50,266 nucleotides of DNA from Ruminococcus bromii (GTDB lineage Bacteria > Bacillota > Clostridia > Oscillospirales > Acutalibacteraceae). The notes beneath the pieces are model-generated. The model did not search any database. It saw only the letters and a program-made list of their open reading frames with translations, and was not told the origin of the DNA. Position numbers and translations under genes: made by a program. This document shows, in pieces, positions 1 to 8,309 of this stretch. Where the stretch lies: positions 1 to 50,266 of the forward strand of contig NZ_NNBY01000012.1 of NCBI RefSeq assembly GCF_002834235.1, read 5' to 3'. Each line of letters opens with the position of its first letter. The first letter of the stretch is position 1.

Positions 1-34
1 TAAGACAGTACAGAAATTGTGCTGTCTTTTCTTT
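1..34 (+). terminator. hairpin terminator of a gene left of the window
   Basis: A short hairpin (AAGACAG pairing with CTGTCTT) is followed by a T-rich run. It fits an intrinsic terminator for a plus-strand gene that ends before the window. The stem is short and the upstream gene is not visible. Confidence 0.45.
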
Positions 35-198
35 TTGTACAAATCTGTAGGTGCGAATATTATCCGCCCGCAAGTAAGCACACAAATTTTGTGATAAAAT
101 AAATAGAATTATCTAAAAACACAAAATGATTGTCATACAGTATCGTTCATCGGACAACGACGGAATCCCTTTGACAGAGTATGTATATTCCACACAAC

Positions 199-236
199 AA
201 AAGGTCACGATTTTGAACCGTGACCTTGTTTTTTAC
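199..236 (-). terminator. terminator of the zinc-ribbon membrane protein gene
   Basis: An 8-9 bp perfect stem (AAGGTCACG / CGTGACCTT) with an 8-base loop lies just past the TGA stop at 255-257. The minus-strand read continues into TTTTGTTG. The plus-strand side has T6, so it may work in both directions. Confidence 0.7.
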
Positions 237-254
237 GAATTTTTTAAGACTATA

Positions 255-1091
255 TCAGTTATTGATTCTTGTCAGCTTTGTGCCGGCTATGTAGAGAGTA
301 TCGCCTTCGATTCCCCATGTATCCGAACCGCCGTTTGCGGGATCGTCAGACCATTTGAGTGACTGCGACTGACTTTGATTTACAAAAGAAACCTCAACGC
401 TGATTGAAAGAGTTTTTTCATCATCAATGCTGTACTTCATATCAATCAAATTAAAAATCTCATCATAGTTAATCATGTCGCTGTATTCAGAGCTGCCAAC
501 ATAATTTGAAATAAGTTCGCCGAGTTCTTTTGCATTCGGGATACCGATTGTTCCGTCAGGCTTGAACTCAAGTTGTAGGCTTACTCCGTTCTCCTCGGCA
601 ATCCATGTACCCTGAATCTGTCCCTGAGGAGTGTTTTTGTTAAGTCCGTTAAATATAAAGAATGCCGCAATTGCAACAACGAGTGCAACCGCAATGCCGC
701 ACGCTGTAATTATAAACGGTGTCTTTGACTTTTTCTTGGGCATCGGCTGTGCATACTGCGGCTGAACGCCCTGATTGTTATAATCATAAGAATATCCGCC
801 TTGCTGACCGTTCTGATACTGATTATATCCGCCCTGTGCATTAACTGTCTGATACTGCGGTGCGGAATAATCATTTGCAGGCATTTGATTATATGCGTCA
901 GTCTGATGATTTTCAACAGGCTGTGTCTGCTCATTCCGAACATTCATATCGGCAGTCTGTTCAACCGACTGATTTTCTGCAATCGGCTGTTCGTTCTGTA
1001 CAGCTGATTCCTGTACGGGTACAGGCGCTCCGCAATCGGCACAAAACTTTTCATTAGGCAATAACTGTCTTCCGCAATTTTTACAAAACAT
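255..1091 (-). CDS. zinc-ribbon single-pass membrane protein
   Basis: 278 residues. The N-terminus is a zinc ribbon with two CxxC pairs (MFCKNCG and FCADCG). A long low-complexity stretch rich in Q, N, Y and P follows to about residue 115. A basic KKKSK patch and one hydrophobic membrane segment lie around residues 120-145. An exported C-terminal domain of about 130 residues follows. The layout (cytosolic zinc ribbon, linker, one helix, outside domain) is common in Firmicutes proteins of unknown role. The domain order suggests, but does not prove, sensing or envelope function. I chose the ATG at 1091 because AGGAG lies six bases upstream; an in-frame start at 1112 would put the ribosome site inside the gene. 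No specific function is recognised. Confidence 0.75.
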   Translation of the reverse strand: MFCKNCGRQLLPNEKFCADCGAPVPVQESAVQNEQPIAENQSVEQTADMNVRNEQTQPVENHQTDAYNQMPANDYSAPQYQTVNAQGGYNQYQNGQQGGYSYDYNNQGVQPQYAQPMPKKKSKTPFIITACGIAVALVVAIAAFFIFNGLNKNTPQGQIQGTWIAEENGVSLQLEFKPDGTIGIPNAKELGELISNYVGSSEYSDMINYDEIFNLIDMKYSIDDEKTLSISVEVSFVNQSQSQSLKWSDDPANGGSDTWGIEGDTLYIAGTKLTRINN

Positions 1092-1315
1092 ACTTCTTCT
1101 CCTGTTCAACAAAAAATAATTTCGAGGAAAACCCCTTTACAACAGCAAATTCAACCATATTATCTGTTTATTTTTATTGTACTGTTTTTTCTTCTTCAAG
1201 TCAACTGATATTTAAAAATCAGTGTTTTTTTACATAAAAGATATACTGAATACAGAAGATTTTACTGAGGATAGATTTGTATAATTGTTCTCGGTGACTA
1301 TTTGTCAAGTTTTCA

Positions 1316-1344
1316 TTGACAAATTACGACACAAATTGTATATT
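1316..1344 (+). promoter_or_regulatory. sigma-A-type promoter of the thiamine operon
   Basis: TTGACA at 1316-1321 and TATATT at 1339-1344 are separated by exactly 17 bases and lie immediately upstream of the TPP riboswitch. Confidence 0.75.
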
Positions 1345-1348
1345 ATAA

Positions 1349-1436
1349 GTAAGGGAGCTGACAAGTTAGTCGGCTGAGAGGAGGCTGAATGCCTCGACCT
1401 ATGACCTGATTTGGATAATGCCAACGGAGGGAAACA
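1349..1436 (+). promoter_or_regulatory. TPP riboswitch (THI element)
   Basis: The conserved TPP aptamer blocks are present in order: GGCTGAGAGG, then GACCTATGACCTGATTTGG, then ATAATGCCAACGGAGGGAA. It sits between a sigma-A promoter and a hairpin terminator, upstream of thiM. The known mechanism is that thiamine pyrophosphate binding favours the terminator and switches the operon off. Confidence 0.95.
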
Positions 1437-1446
1437 GCGAGCCTTT

Positions 1447-1486
1447 ACGGACACACCTTTTGTTGGTGCGTCCGTTTTATTTTTAT
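1447..1486 (+). terminator. riboswitch expression-platform terminator
   Basis: An 11-bp stem (1447-1457 with 1465-1475, one A-C mismatch) with a TTTTGTT loop is followed by a T-rich tract. It lies between the TPP aptamer and the thiM ribosome site, so it is the likely regulated terminator. Confidence 0.85.
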
Positions 1487-1501
1487 AAAGGAGAATCCGC
1501 T

Positions 1502-2323
1502 ATGATTGGAAATTGTCTTGAAAATGTAAGAAAAAATGTACCGCTTGTACACAACATCACAAACTATGTAACAGTAAACGATGTTGCAAATGTACTTCTC
1601 GCTTGCGGAGGAAGTCCGATTATGTCAGACGAACCCGATGATGTTGCCGACATCACAAGCATTTGCGGCGGTCTTAACATCAACATCGGTACACTTAACA
1701 AAAACTCAATTGAGGGTATGTTCATTGCGGGCAAAAAAGCTAATGAACTTTCTCACAAGATTTTACTTGATCCTGTCGGCGCAGGCGCAAGCAAGCTTCG
1801 CACAGACACAGCGGTTAAGCTTGCAAAAGAAATCAAATTTGATGTTATCAGAGGTAACATCTCGGAAATCAAAACTCTTGCACTCGGAAGCGGCACAACA
1901 AAGGGTGTTGATGCCGATGTATCGGATGCGGTAACAGAAGAAAATCTCGATAACGCAGTTGCATTTGTAAAGGATTATGCCAAAAAGTCAGGATGCGTAA
2001 TTGCAATCACAGGAGCTATTGACCTTGTAAGTGACGGCGAAAAGTGCTATGTAATCCGCAACGGTCGTCCCGAGATGAGCAAAATCACAGGAACAGGCTG
2101 TCAGCTTTCGGGTATGACAACTGCATTTATCGTTGCAAACCCCGACAATGTTCTTGAGGCAACTGCCGCAGCAGTTTGTACAATGGGACTTGCAGGTGAA
2201 ATCGCTTTTGCAAATATGGCAGAAACAGACGGCAACTCAACATACCGCAACCGAATTATTGACGCTATCTATAATATGGATGCCGAAACACTTGAAAAAG
2301 GAGCAAAGTATGAATTGCGATAA
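1502..2323 (+). CDS. thiM: hydroxyethylthiazole kinase
   Basis: 273 residues, full length for ThiM. It phosphorylates 4-methyl-5-(2-hydroxyethyl)thiazole with ATP, a salvage step of thiamine synthesis in the cytosol. Family signatures seen include VHNITNYVT near the N-terminus, the LLDPVGAGAS segment, an NISEI segment, and the C-terminal KITGTGCQLSG anion-hole motif of the ribokinase-like fold. The ATG at 1502 follows AAGGAG with good spacing. A longer in-frame start at 1418 would lie inside the riboswitch and is rejected. The 3' end overlaps thiE by 14 bases, indicating translational coupling. Regulation is by the TPP riboswitch upstream. Confidence 0.95.
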   Translation: MIGNCLENVRKNVPLVHNITNYVTVNDVANVLLACGGSPIMSDEPDDVADITSICGGLNINIGTLNKNSIEGMFIAGKKANELSHKILLDPVGAGASKLRTDTAVKLAKEIKFDVIRGNISEIKTLALGSGTTKGVDADVSDAVTEENLDNAVAFVKDYAKKSGCVIAITGAIDLVSDGEKCYVIRNGRPEMSKITGTGCQLSGMTTAFIVANPDNVLEATAAAVCTMGLAGEIAFANMAETDGNSTYRNRIIDAIYNMDAETLEKGAKYELR

Positions 2324-2954
2324 AAAAGATTTGTTGCTCTATGCCGTAACCGACAGGGCATGGCTTAACGGTGAAACACTCTGCAGTCAGGTTGAAAAGG
2401 CCATCAAAGGCGGCGCAACATTCATTCAATTAAGAGAAAAAAATCTTGACCAAAAGCATTTTCTTGAAGAGGCTCTTGAAATTCAGAAACTCTGCAAAAA
2501 GTACAATGTTCCGTTCGTAATCAATGACAATGTAGAAATTGCAAAAGAAATTGACGCTGACGGTGTTCATGTCGGTCAGAGTGATATGGAGGCAGGCAAT
2601 GTCCGCAAGATTCTCGGTGACGACAAAATCATCGGTGTTTCGGCTCAGACTGTTGAACAGGCTCTTCTTGCTCAGAAGCACGGAGCAGATTATCTTGGAG
2701 TCGGAGCAGTTTTCAAAACAGGCTCAAAGGACGATGCAGACGATGTTTCACACGATGAACTTCAGAAAATCTGTGAGGCTGTTGACATTCCTGTAATCGC
2801 AATCGGCGGAATCAGCTCCAAAAATGTTACGGAACTCAAGGGCAGAGGTATCGTAGGCATTGCCGTTATCAGTGCTATTTTCGCTCAGCCCGATATTACA
2901 AAGGCAACAGCAGAGCTTAAAGCACTTACGGAAAAGACGGTTGCAAATGATTAA
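2310..2954 (+). CDS. thiE: thiamine phosphate synthase
   Basis: 214 residues, a normal ThiE length. It joins HMP pyrophosphate to thiazole phosphate to give thiamine monophosphate. Motifs seen are LYAVTDR at the start, GGATFIQLREK, FVINDN, DGVHVGQSD, GVGAVFKTGSK and AIGGI, the order of the TIM-barrel ThiE family. The ATG at 2310 sits inside the end of thiM, 6 bases after a GGAG site. The gene ends with an 8-base overlap with the HAD gene. It is the second gene of the TPP-regulated operon. Confidence 0.95.
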   Translation: MNCDKKDLLLYAVTDRAWLNGETLCSQVEKAIKGGATFIQLREKNLDQKHFLEEALEIQKLCKKYNVPFVINDNVEIAKEIDADGVHVGQSDMEAGNVRKILGDDKIIGVSAQTVEQALLAQKHGADYLGVGAVFKTGSKDDADDVSHDELQKICEAVDIPVIAIGGISSKNVTELKGRGIVGIAVISAIFAQPDITKATAELKALTEKTVAND

Positions 2955-3609
2955 ATCTGCAATATTTGATGTTGACGGCACACTTCTCGATTCAATGAAG
3001 ATATGGGATGACGCAGGAGAGCGTTATCTCTCGTCTGTCGGCAAAACAGCTGAAAACGGACTTTCCGAAAAGCTCTGTGACATGAGTCTGACGGAGGGTG
3101 CGGAGTATATGAAAAAGCAGTATGCTCTTTCCTTTTCAACTGATGAAATAGTTTCGGGTGTGCTGAAAATCATTGAAGATTTTTACTTTTATGAGGTCGG
3201 TTTAAAAAACGGTACAAAAGAAATTTTGCAGTTTTTGGAATCGAACAATATCAAAATGATTATTGCAACATCAAGCGACAAAACGCATATTCAAAAGGCA
3301 TTTGAAAGGCTCGGTATTCTAAAATATTTTACGGACATTGTGACCTGTTCACAAATCGGAAAAGGCAAAACAAGTCCCGACATTTACCTTGCCTGTGCAG
3401 ATAAACTCGGAACAGCTCCGAGTGAAACGCTTGTATTCGAGGATGCTGTTTTTGCCGCAGAAACTGCTCACAAGGCAGGTTTCAAAACGGTGGGAGTGTA
3501 TGACGAATCGAGCAGGAATGACAAAAACAGAATAAAAGCCGTTTGCGATTACTACGCAGACAGCTTTGAAAAAGCGGCAGATTGGGGGCACCACCTTTTG
3601 TCGCTGTAA
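2947..3609 (+). CDS. HAD-superfamily phosphatase (beta-phosphoglucomutase-like)
   Basis: 220 residues. The N-terminal FDVDGTLLDS is HAD motif I, with both catalytic aspartates. IIATSS matches motif II. A lysine in the QIGKGKTSPD segment and the acidic VFEDA segment fit motifs III and IV. A helical cap sits between motifs I and II. The gene overlaps thiE by 8 bases and precedes thiD, so it is co-transcribed under the TPP riboswitch. Family knowledge supports phosphatase activity on a small phosphorylated metabolite. From context I infer that the substrate may be thiamine monophosphate or a pyrimidine/thiazole phosphate; the sequence does not settle this. Confidence 0.85.
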   Translation: MIKSAIFDVDGTLLDSMKIWDDAGERYLSSVGKTAENGLSEKLCDMSLTEGAEYMKKQYALSFSTDEIVSGVLKIIEDFYFYEVGLKNGTKEILQFLESNNIKMIIATSSDKTHIQKAFERLGILKYFTDIVTCSQIGKGKTSPDIYLACADKLGTAPSETLVFEDAVFAAETAHKAGFKTVGVYDESSRNDKNRIKAVCDYYADSFEKAADWGHHLLSL

Positions 3610-3635
3610 AAAATTAATGCAAAGAGGAGATTAAA

Positions 3636-4454
3636 ATGAAAACAGCATTAACAATCGCTGGCAGTGACTGCAGCGGAGGCGCCGGTATTCAAGCGGATAT
3701 CAAAACTATGATAACAAACGGTGTTTATGCCATGAGCGCAATCACCGCACTTACCGCACAGAACACAACCGGCGTTACGGCAATTATGGAATCCACACCC
3801 GAATTTCTGGGTGAACAGCTTGAAAGTATCTTTACGGATATTTATCCCGATGCCGTAAAAATCGGAATGGTTTCTTCATCAAGCCTTATCAAAACAATTT
3901 CGGACAAGCTGAAAAAGTACGATGCAAAAAATATTGTTGTCGATCCGGTTATGGTGGCAACAAGCGGAGCAAAGCTTATCAGCGACGAGGCGGTAAGCAC
4001 TCTCAAAGAGCACCTCTTTCCGCTTGCAACAGTTCTTACACCGAATATTCCGGAGGCGGAAGTTCTCTCTGAAATGAAAATTTCAAATGAGGAAGAAATG
4101 ATAAAAGCCGCTGAAATAATCAGCGAAAAGTACGGTTGTGCGGTTCTATGCAAGGGCGGACATCAGATTAACGATGCAAACGATTTGCTCTTTAAAGACG
4201 GCACCTACACATGGTACAACGGCAAAAGAATCAACAATCCCAACACACACGGAACAGGTTGTACACTTTCAAGTGCAATAGCCGCTAATCTTGCAAAAGG
4301 CTTTGACCTTGACGCTTCCGTAAAGCGTGCAAAGGATTATATTTCAGGCGCACTTGCGGCAATGCTTGACCTCGGCAAAGGCAGCGGTCCCATGAACCAC
4401 GCTTTTGACATTCAAAGTAAATTTACAAAAGAAAATTCGGAGGCAGAGCAATGA
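3636..4454 (+). CDS. thiD: hydroxymethylpyrimidine/phosphomethylpyrimidine kinase
   Basis: 272 residues. It phosphorylates HMP twice to give HMP pyrophosphate, the co-substrate of ThiE. Seen are TIAGSDCSGGAGIQAD at the N-terminus, VVDPVMVATSG in the middle, LTPNIPEAE, GGH, and the C-terminal NTHGTGCTLSSAI anion-hole motif. A GAGGAG ribosome site lies upstream of the ATG. The stop overlaps the cytX start by four bases (ATGA). With thiM, thiE and cytX it completes a salvage route; no de novo genes such as thiC or thiG are in the window. Confidence 0.95.
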   Translation: MKTALTIAGSDCSGGAGIQADIKTMITNGVYAMSAITALTAQNTTGVTAIMESTPEFLGEQLESIFTDIYPDAVKIGMVSSSSLIKTISDKLKKYDAKNIVVDPVMVATSGAKLISDEAVSTLKEHLFPLATVLTPNIPEAEVLSEMKISNEEEMIKAAEIISEKYGCAVLCKGGHQINDANDLLFKDGTYTWYNGKRINNPNTHGTGCTLSSAIAANLAKGFDLDASVKRAKDYISGALAAMLDLGKGSGPMNHAFDIQSKFTKENSEAEQ

Positions 4455-5647
4455 AAAAGCAGACAAGTGTATTTGAAAACAGTTTGATATGGTTCGGAGC
4501 AGGCGTTTCAATCGCCGAAATTCTCACAGGTACATACTTTGCTCCGTTAGGTTTTGAAAAGGGCATTTTAGCCGTAATCATCGGTCACATAATCGGATGT
4601 GCAATGCTCTTTTGTGCTGGGCTCATCGGTGGTAAGTGCCGTAAAAGCTCAATGGAAACCGTAAAAATGAGCTTTGGCAACAAGGGCGGACTTCTTTTCT
4701 CTGTCCTCAATGTTATTCAGCTTGTCGGCTGGACAGCAATTATGATTTATGACGGTTCGCTTTCGGTAAACAGTATTCTGAATATGGGCGACACAGGCAG
4801 GTGGATTGCCTGTATTGTAATCGGTGCATTGATTGTACTTTGGATTCTTGTCGGCATTTCAAACCTCGGCAAGCTCAACACAATCGCAATGGCGGCACTG
4901 TTCATTCTCACAATCGTGATGTGTTTCTTTATTTTCGGAAACGGCAACGGTATGGGTGCGGCAGGCGATGATTCAATGTCATTCGGTGCGGCAGTTGAGC
5001 TTTCGGTAGCAATGCCGCTTTCATGGTTACCGCTCATCAGCGACTACACAAGAGAGGCGGAAAAGCCGTTCAAGGCAACTCTCGCAAGCACACTTGTTTA
5101 CGGTGCGGTAAGCTGTTGGATGTACATAATCGGTATGAGTGCGTCTATCCTTACAGGCGAAAGCGATATTGCAAAAATCATGCTTAAATCAGGACTCAGC
5201 ATTGCAGGTCTTGTAATTGTAATTCTTTCAACGGTTACAACAACCTTTCTTGACGCTTATTCGGCAGGCATTTCAAGCGAATCAATCTTCTCAAAACTCA
5301 AAGGAAAATATGTTGCAGTTGCAGTAACAGTAGTAGGTGTAATCGCCGCAATTGTTTATCCTATGGATGACATCACCGATTTTCTCTATCTCATCGGTTC
5401 GGTATTTGCTCCGATGATTGCCATTCAGATTGCAGACTTTTTCATTCTCAAAAAAGACAGAGCAAGCAAAGCCGTTGACATTTGCAACATCATAGTATGG
5501 CTTGCAGGCTTTGCGGCATATCGTTTCCTGATGAATGTTGACATTATCGTCGGCAACACTCTGCCCGATATGGTTTTCACAATCATCCTCTGCGTCATAG
5601 TTACCAAAATCGCAGACAAAATTACTTCAAAATCCAAAAAAGCATAA
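4451..5647 (+). CDS. cytX: hydroxymethylpyrimidine transporter CytX (NCS1 family)
   Basis: 398 residues with about 12 hydrophobic segments. The N-terminal WFGAGVSIAEILTGT, the central WLPLISDYTRE and the TTTFLDAYSAG segment are typical of cytosine-permease-like NCS1 carriers. CytX carriers are known from TPP-regulated operons and are predicted to import HMP. It is the last gene of the thiamine operon, starting within the thiD stop and ending before a hairpin terminator. A role in HMP uptake that feeds ThiD is well supported by context. The exact substrate is inferred. Confidence 0.9.
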   Translation: MKKQTSVFENSLIWFGAGVSIAEILTGTYFAPLGFEKGILAVIIGHIIGCAMLFCAGLIGGKCRKSSMETVKMSFGNKGGLLFSVLNVIQLVGWTAIMIYDGSLSVNSILNMGDTGRWIACIVIGALIVLWILVGISNLGKLNTIAMAALFILTIVMCFFIFGNGNGMGAAGDDSMSFGAAVELSVAMPLSWLPLISDYTREAEKPFKATLASTLVYGAVSCWMYIIGMSASILTGESDIAKIMLKSGLSIAGLVIVILSTVTTTFLDAYSAGISSESIFSKLKGKYVAVAVTVVGVIAAIVYPMDDITDFLYLIGSVFAPMIAIQIADFFILKKDRASKAVDICNIIVWLAGFAAYRFLMNVDIIVGNTLPDMVFTIILCVIVTKIADKITSKSKKA

Positions 5648-5663
5648 ATGCTTACAACAAAGT

Positions 5664-5699
5664 CAAATCCCCGTCAGATTTCTCCGACGGGGATTTTTA
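5664..5699 (+). terminator. terminator of the thiamine operon
   Basis: A perfect 7-bp stem (CCCCGTC / GACGGGG, 5669-5675 with 5686-5692) is followed by ATTTTT, 20 bases after the cytX stop. Confidence 0.85.
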
Positions 5700-5702
5700 C
5701 AT

Positions 5703-6602
5703 TTAATTTTCGTTATAAGCACGATCAATTAACGGCTGTATTTTTTCAAAATCATCTGTATTTCTAATAATAACTTTTAAGTCACCTGTTCCCCAATGAC
5801 CTTTTTTACTATCATCTTCTATAAAGTTAGGTATAAGTTCAACACTATCAGGATTTAATTTTAGATGTACTATTAAGCCTAATTGATAAACTTCAACACA
5901 AGCTACATTTTTAGATTTTTTAAAAGCGACATAATACTTCAGCTGATTTTCTGAAATATCATCACCAAGTGACATAACATATTCTTTAAAAGAATAGTAC
6001 AAGTTTTTATTCTTTTCACCAGCATTTTCAAAATACGCTTTAAACCCTTTATATTTTCCGTGATTTTTCTTAACTGTTGCAGAAGGCACATCGTCATCTA
6101 TAGCAGAAACCTGAGGAGTATTTATATGTTCCAATGCTATTAAATCATCACCAAACTTACGATATCTTACAAGTCTTATGTTTCTTTGCATTTGATTTAC
6201 TGCATGTTCGTCAAATTTTGTAAAATCATTAGCAATACAAATAACGCATGGCATACTCCAATCTATCTCATCAGCCTTTTCCTGACCAAGTATGTCCATA
6301 ACAAGCAGTTTAAAATCAGCTTTATGGTCAAGTAACCAATCAAGATAAAACAAGCCTTGATTTATAACATTTTCATTTACGCTACGCTTATATTCAAATA
6401 TTACAGGACAATTATTTTCATCAATTCCTATACTGTCCATACGACCGTTTGTTATTTTATATTCTGATTTTAAAAAGGTTACTCCAAAAAATGTATTCAT
6501 ATTTTTTTCAAGTAAATTTTGTAGTTCTTTTTCTAATGTTACTTGTTTTGACGGTAATTCCTCAACCTTGTCTTTTATATCAAATAATTTTATTTCAGCC
6601 AT
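5703..6602 (-). CDS. PD-(D/E)XK nuclease-like protein with DUF5655 C-terminus
   Basis: 299 residues. The N-terminal half has the pattern of a PD-(D/E)XK fold: an acidic residue in GRMDSIG, then VIFEYKR about 15 residues later, as in NucS/DUF91-type proteins. The C-terminal ~115 residues (from KNHGKYKGFKAYF to the end) resemble DUF5655, a domain of unknown role often called predicted transport protein. The ATG at 6602 follows AAAGGAG with 7-base spacing. It lies 23 bases after the ATPase gene on the same strand, so the two probably form one operon. DNA cleavage is inferred from the motif only. Confidence 0.75.
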   Translation of the reverse strand: MAEIKLFDIKDKVEELPSKQVTLEKELQNLLEKNMNTFFGVTFLKSEYKITNGRMDSIGIDENNCPVIFEYKRSVNENVINQGLFYLDWLLDHKADFKLLVMDILGQEKADEIDWSMPCVICIANDFTKFDEHAVNQMQRNIRLVRYRKFGDDLIALEHINTPQVSAIDDDVPSATVKKNHGKYKGFKAYFENAGEKNKNLYYSFKEYVMSLGDDISENQLKYYVAFKKSKNVACVEVYQLGLIVHLKLNPDSVELIPNFIEDDSKKGHWGTGDLKVIIRNTDDFEKIQPLIDRAYNEN

Positions 6603-6625
6603 TTTAGTAACTCCTTTATCTTACA

Positions 6626-8026
6626 TCAATGTGAATTATATTTTAAAATATCATCATAAGCAATCAGGCTGACATTTTCGAGTTCATTTGCCTTATCAAT
6701 GCAACCCTTTGTAAAACCGGACTTTGAAAAAATATAAAAATGCTTTTTGTCGAAATTAAAAAGTTTACTGCGTTCAACAAGCGTTTCAAGAACACCGAGG
6801 TCAACACTTTCATTACGCCACTTACATTCACCAAAAAGAGCCGTATTTTTATCTGCCGAGCCTATTATATCAATTTCTTCCTGTTGTCTTGTTTTTGGAT
6901 TTGTTCCCCACCATCTGCCGATATCCGTAAAATCAATTTCGGAATCACCGTTCAGCAACCTTTTCCACAAATACTGCTTGCAGATTTCTTCAAACACAGC
7001 ACCCATATAATCCGACAAATACGGTGCAATTCGACTGTACGCAAGTTCAACCGCACCTCTTGAAATTATCGAAGAATTTTCCGGCACAAAACGATACCAA
7101 AATCTGAACATATTATCCTCAATAGAATAAATTGTTTTCTTTGTGGATTTTTCACTGTATGGCACTTCTTTTCTCACAATTCCGAGAGCAACAAGATTTT
7201 TGACATAAGCAACACAAGTGCTTGAGGTTTCTCCAACCTTTGTTGAAATCTCCGATATTTTTGATGCACCCGTAGCAATTGCCGTAATCACGGCATTATA
7301 AATAGCCGGCTCTCTTACTTCTTGTTTCAAAAGATTGTTAGGCTCTTCATACAGAGCCGATACAGGATTCAGAAAAATATTTTTTATATTATCCTCTATT
7401 GAAATTTTGTTGTTAATCTGCAAAAGATATTGCGGTGTACCTCCCACAAGCCCGTAGGCAAGCGCCTTATCTTCAGGTGACATTCCGTTAAAATACTCAC
7501 AAGCCTCGCAAAATTCAAACGGCAAAATCTTAAACTGAGCCGTTCTTCTGCCATACAAGGGTGCTTTGTATGCAAGCACATGGTCCTCAATATATGACAT
7601 TGATGAACCGCAGAGAATAAGAAACAACTTTGAACTGTCTTTATATTTGTCAATCAACATTTGCAATGTTGACGCAAGACTTCTTGATGCCCTTGCTACA
7701 TACGGATATTCGTCAAGGCAAAGAACAATTCTTTTGTTTTCTGACAACTTAAACACATATTCAAGTGCCGACTGAAAGTTTGAAAAAGCAGTATCCGTTT
7801 TCATTCCTGTTGAAAATTCAAGAATACACTCGCTCAAATTTTCAAGATTTTGCTTTGCATTTGTTTCAACTCCTGTGAAACAAATTGCGTTTTTATCCTT
7901 GACAAACTCGTTTATGATAGCCGTTTTTCCCACACGGCGGCGGCCGTATATGACGGCAAATTCAAATTTTCCGCTGTTATACAATCTGTTAAGCTGTAAA
8001 AGCTCATTCTTTCTGCCTATAAACAA
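6626..8026 (-). CDS. archaeal-type AAA ATPase with DUF234-like nuclease tail
   Basis: 466 residues from the preferred start. It begins FIGRKNELLQL, the usual opening of this ATPase family, then has Walker A (GRRRVGKT, about residues 28-35) and a Walker B-like LCLDEYPY. A winged-helix segment lies near residues 245-300. The C-terminal DUF234-like region has EEIDIIG and FGECKW, a PD-(D/E)XK pattern. I prefer TTG at 8026 because GAGGTG lies six bases upstream; a GTG at 8035 is in frame but has a weaker site. Cellular role is unknown; such STAND-like ATPases are often strain-variable. The promoter region carries two palindromes, suggesting tight or self-regulation. Confidence 0.8.
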   Translation of the reverse strand: MFIGRKNELLQLNRLYNSGKFEFAVIYGRRRVGKTAIINEFVKDKNAICFTGVETNAKQNLENLSECILEFSTGMKTDTAFSNFQSALEYVFKLSENKRIVLCLDEYPYVARASRSLASTLQMLIDKYKDSSKLFLILCGSSMSYIEDHVLAYKAPLYGRRTAQFKILPFEFCEACEYFNGMSPEDKALAYGLVGGTPQYLLQINNKISIEDNIKNIFLNPVSALYEEPNNLLKQEVREPAIYNAVITAIATGASKISEISTKVGETSSTCVAYVKNLVALGIVRKEVPYSEKSTKKTIYSIEDNMFRFWYRFVPENSSIISRGAVELAYSRIAPYLSDYMGAVFEEICKQYLWKRLLNGDSEIDFTDIGRWWGTNPKTRQQEEIDIIGSADKNTALFGECKWRNESVDLGVLETLVERSKLFNFDKKHFYIFSKSGFTKGCIDKANELENVSLIAYDDILKYNSH

Positions 8027-8065
8027 AATCCTCACCTCTGACCGTTTGCAAATTACTTATTTACG

Positions 8066-8091
8066 ATTTAGTTATTTACGATTAACTAAAT
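8066..8091. promoter_or_regulatory. palindromic operator-like site 1
   Basis: Perfect 9-bp inverted repeat ATTTAGTTA / TAACTAAAT around an 8-base centre TTTACGAT. It lies about 40 bases upstream of the ATPase start. A near-identical site occurs 65 bp further on. Confidence 0.55.
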
Positions 8092-8130
8092 TATAAACCA
8101 CTGTTTTTGCTAAGTCAAGATTATTTTGCA

Positions 8131-8156
8131 ATTTAGTTGGTTACGATTAACTAAAT
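8131..8156. promoter_or_regulatory. palindromic operator-like site 2
   Basis: Second copy of the 26-bp site: ATTTAGTT / AACTAAAT. The 16-base right half (TTACGATTAACTAAAT) is identical to site 1. It overlaps a second palindrome ACGATT-AACTA-AATCGT (8144-8160). It lies in the shared upstream region of the ATPase operon and spoVT. Confidence 0.55.
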
Positions 8157-8309
8157 CGTGATAAAGTTATATTTTTTATATGCTGTAAAAATATGTCACC
8201 AAAGAAAATTTCGGTATAAAAAACTGTATGAATCAAACAATATTACTGCAAATAATTTGCTGAATATGTATCAGACAAAGGGCAAAATTGTCCGAAGGGA
8301 GTTTTTAAT

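Noticed and set aside
1418..1501. Longer N-terminus for ThiM starting at 1418
   Set aside because: That start lies in the TPP riboswitch and its terminator. The 1502 start has a good ribosome site and gives the family's normal length.
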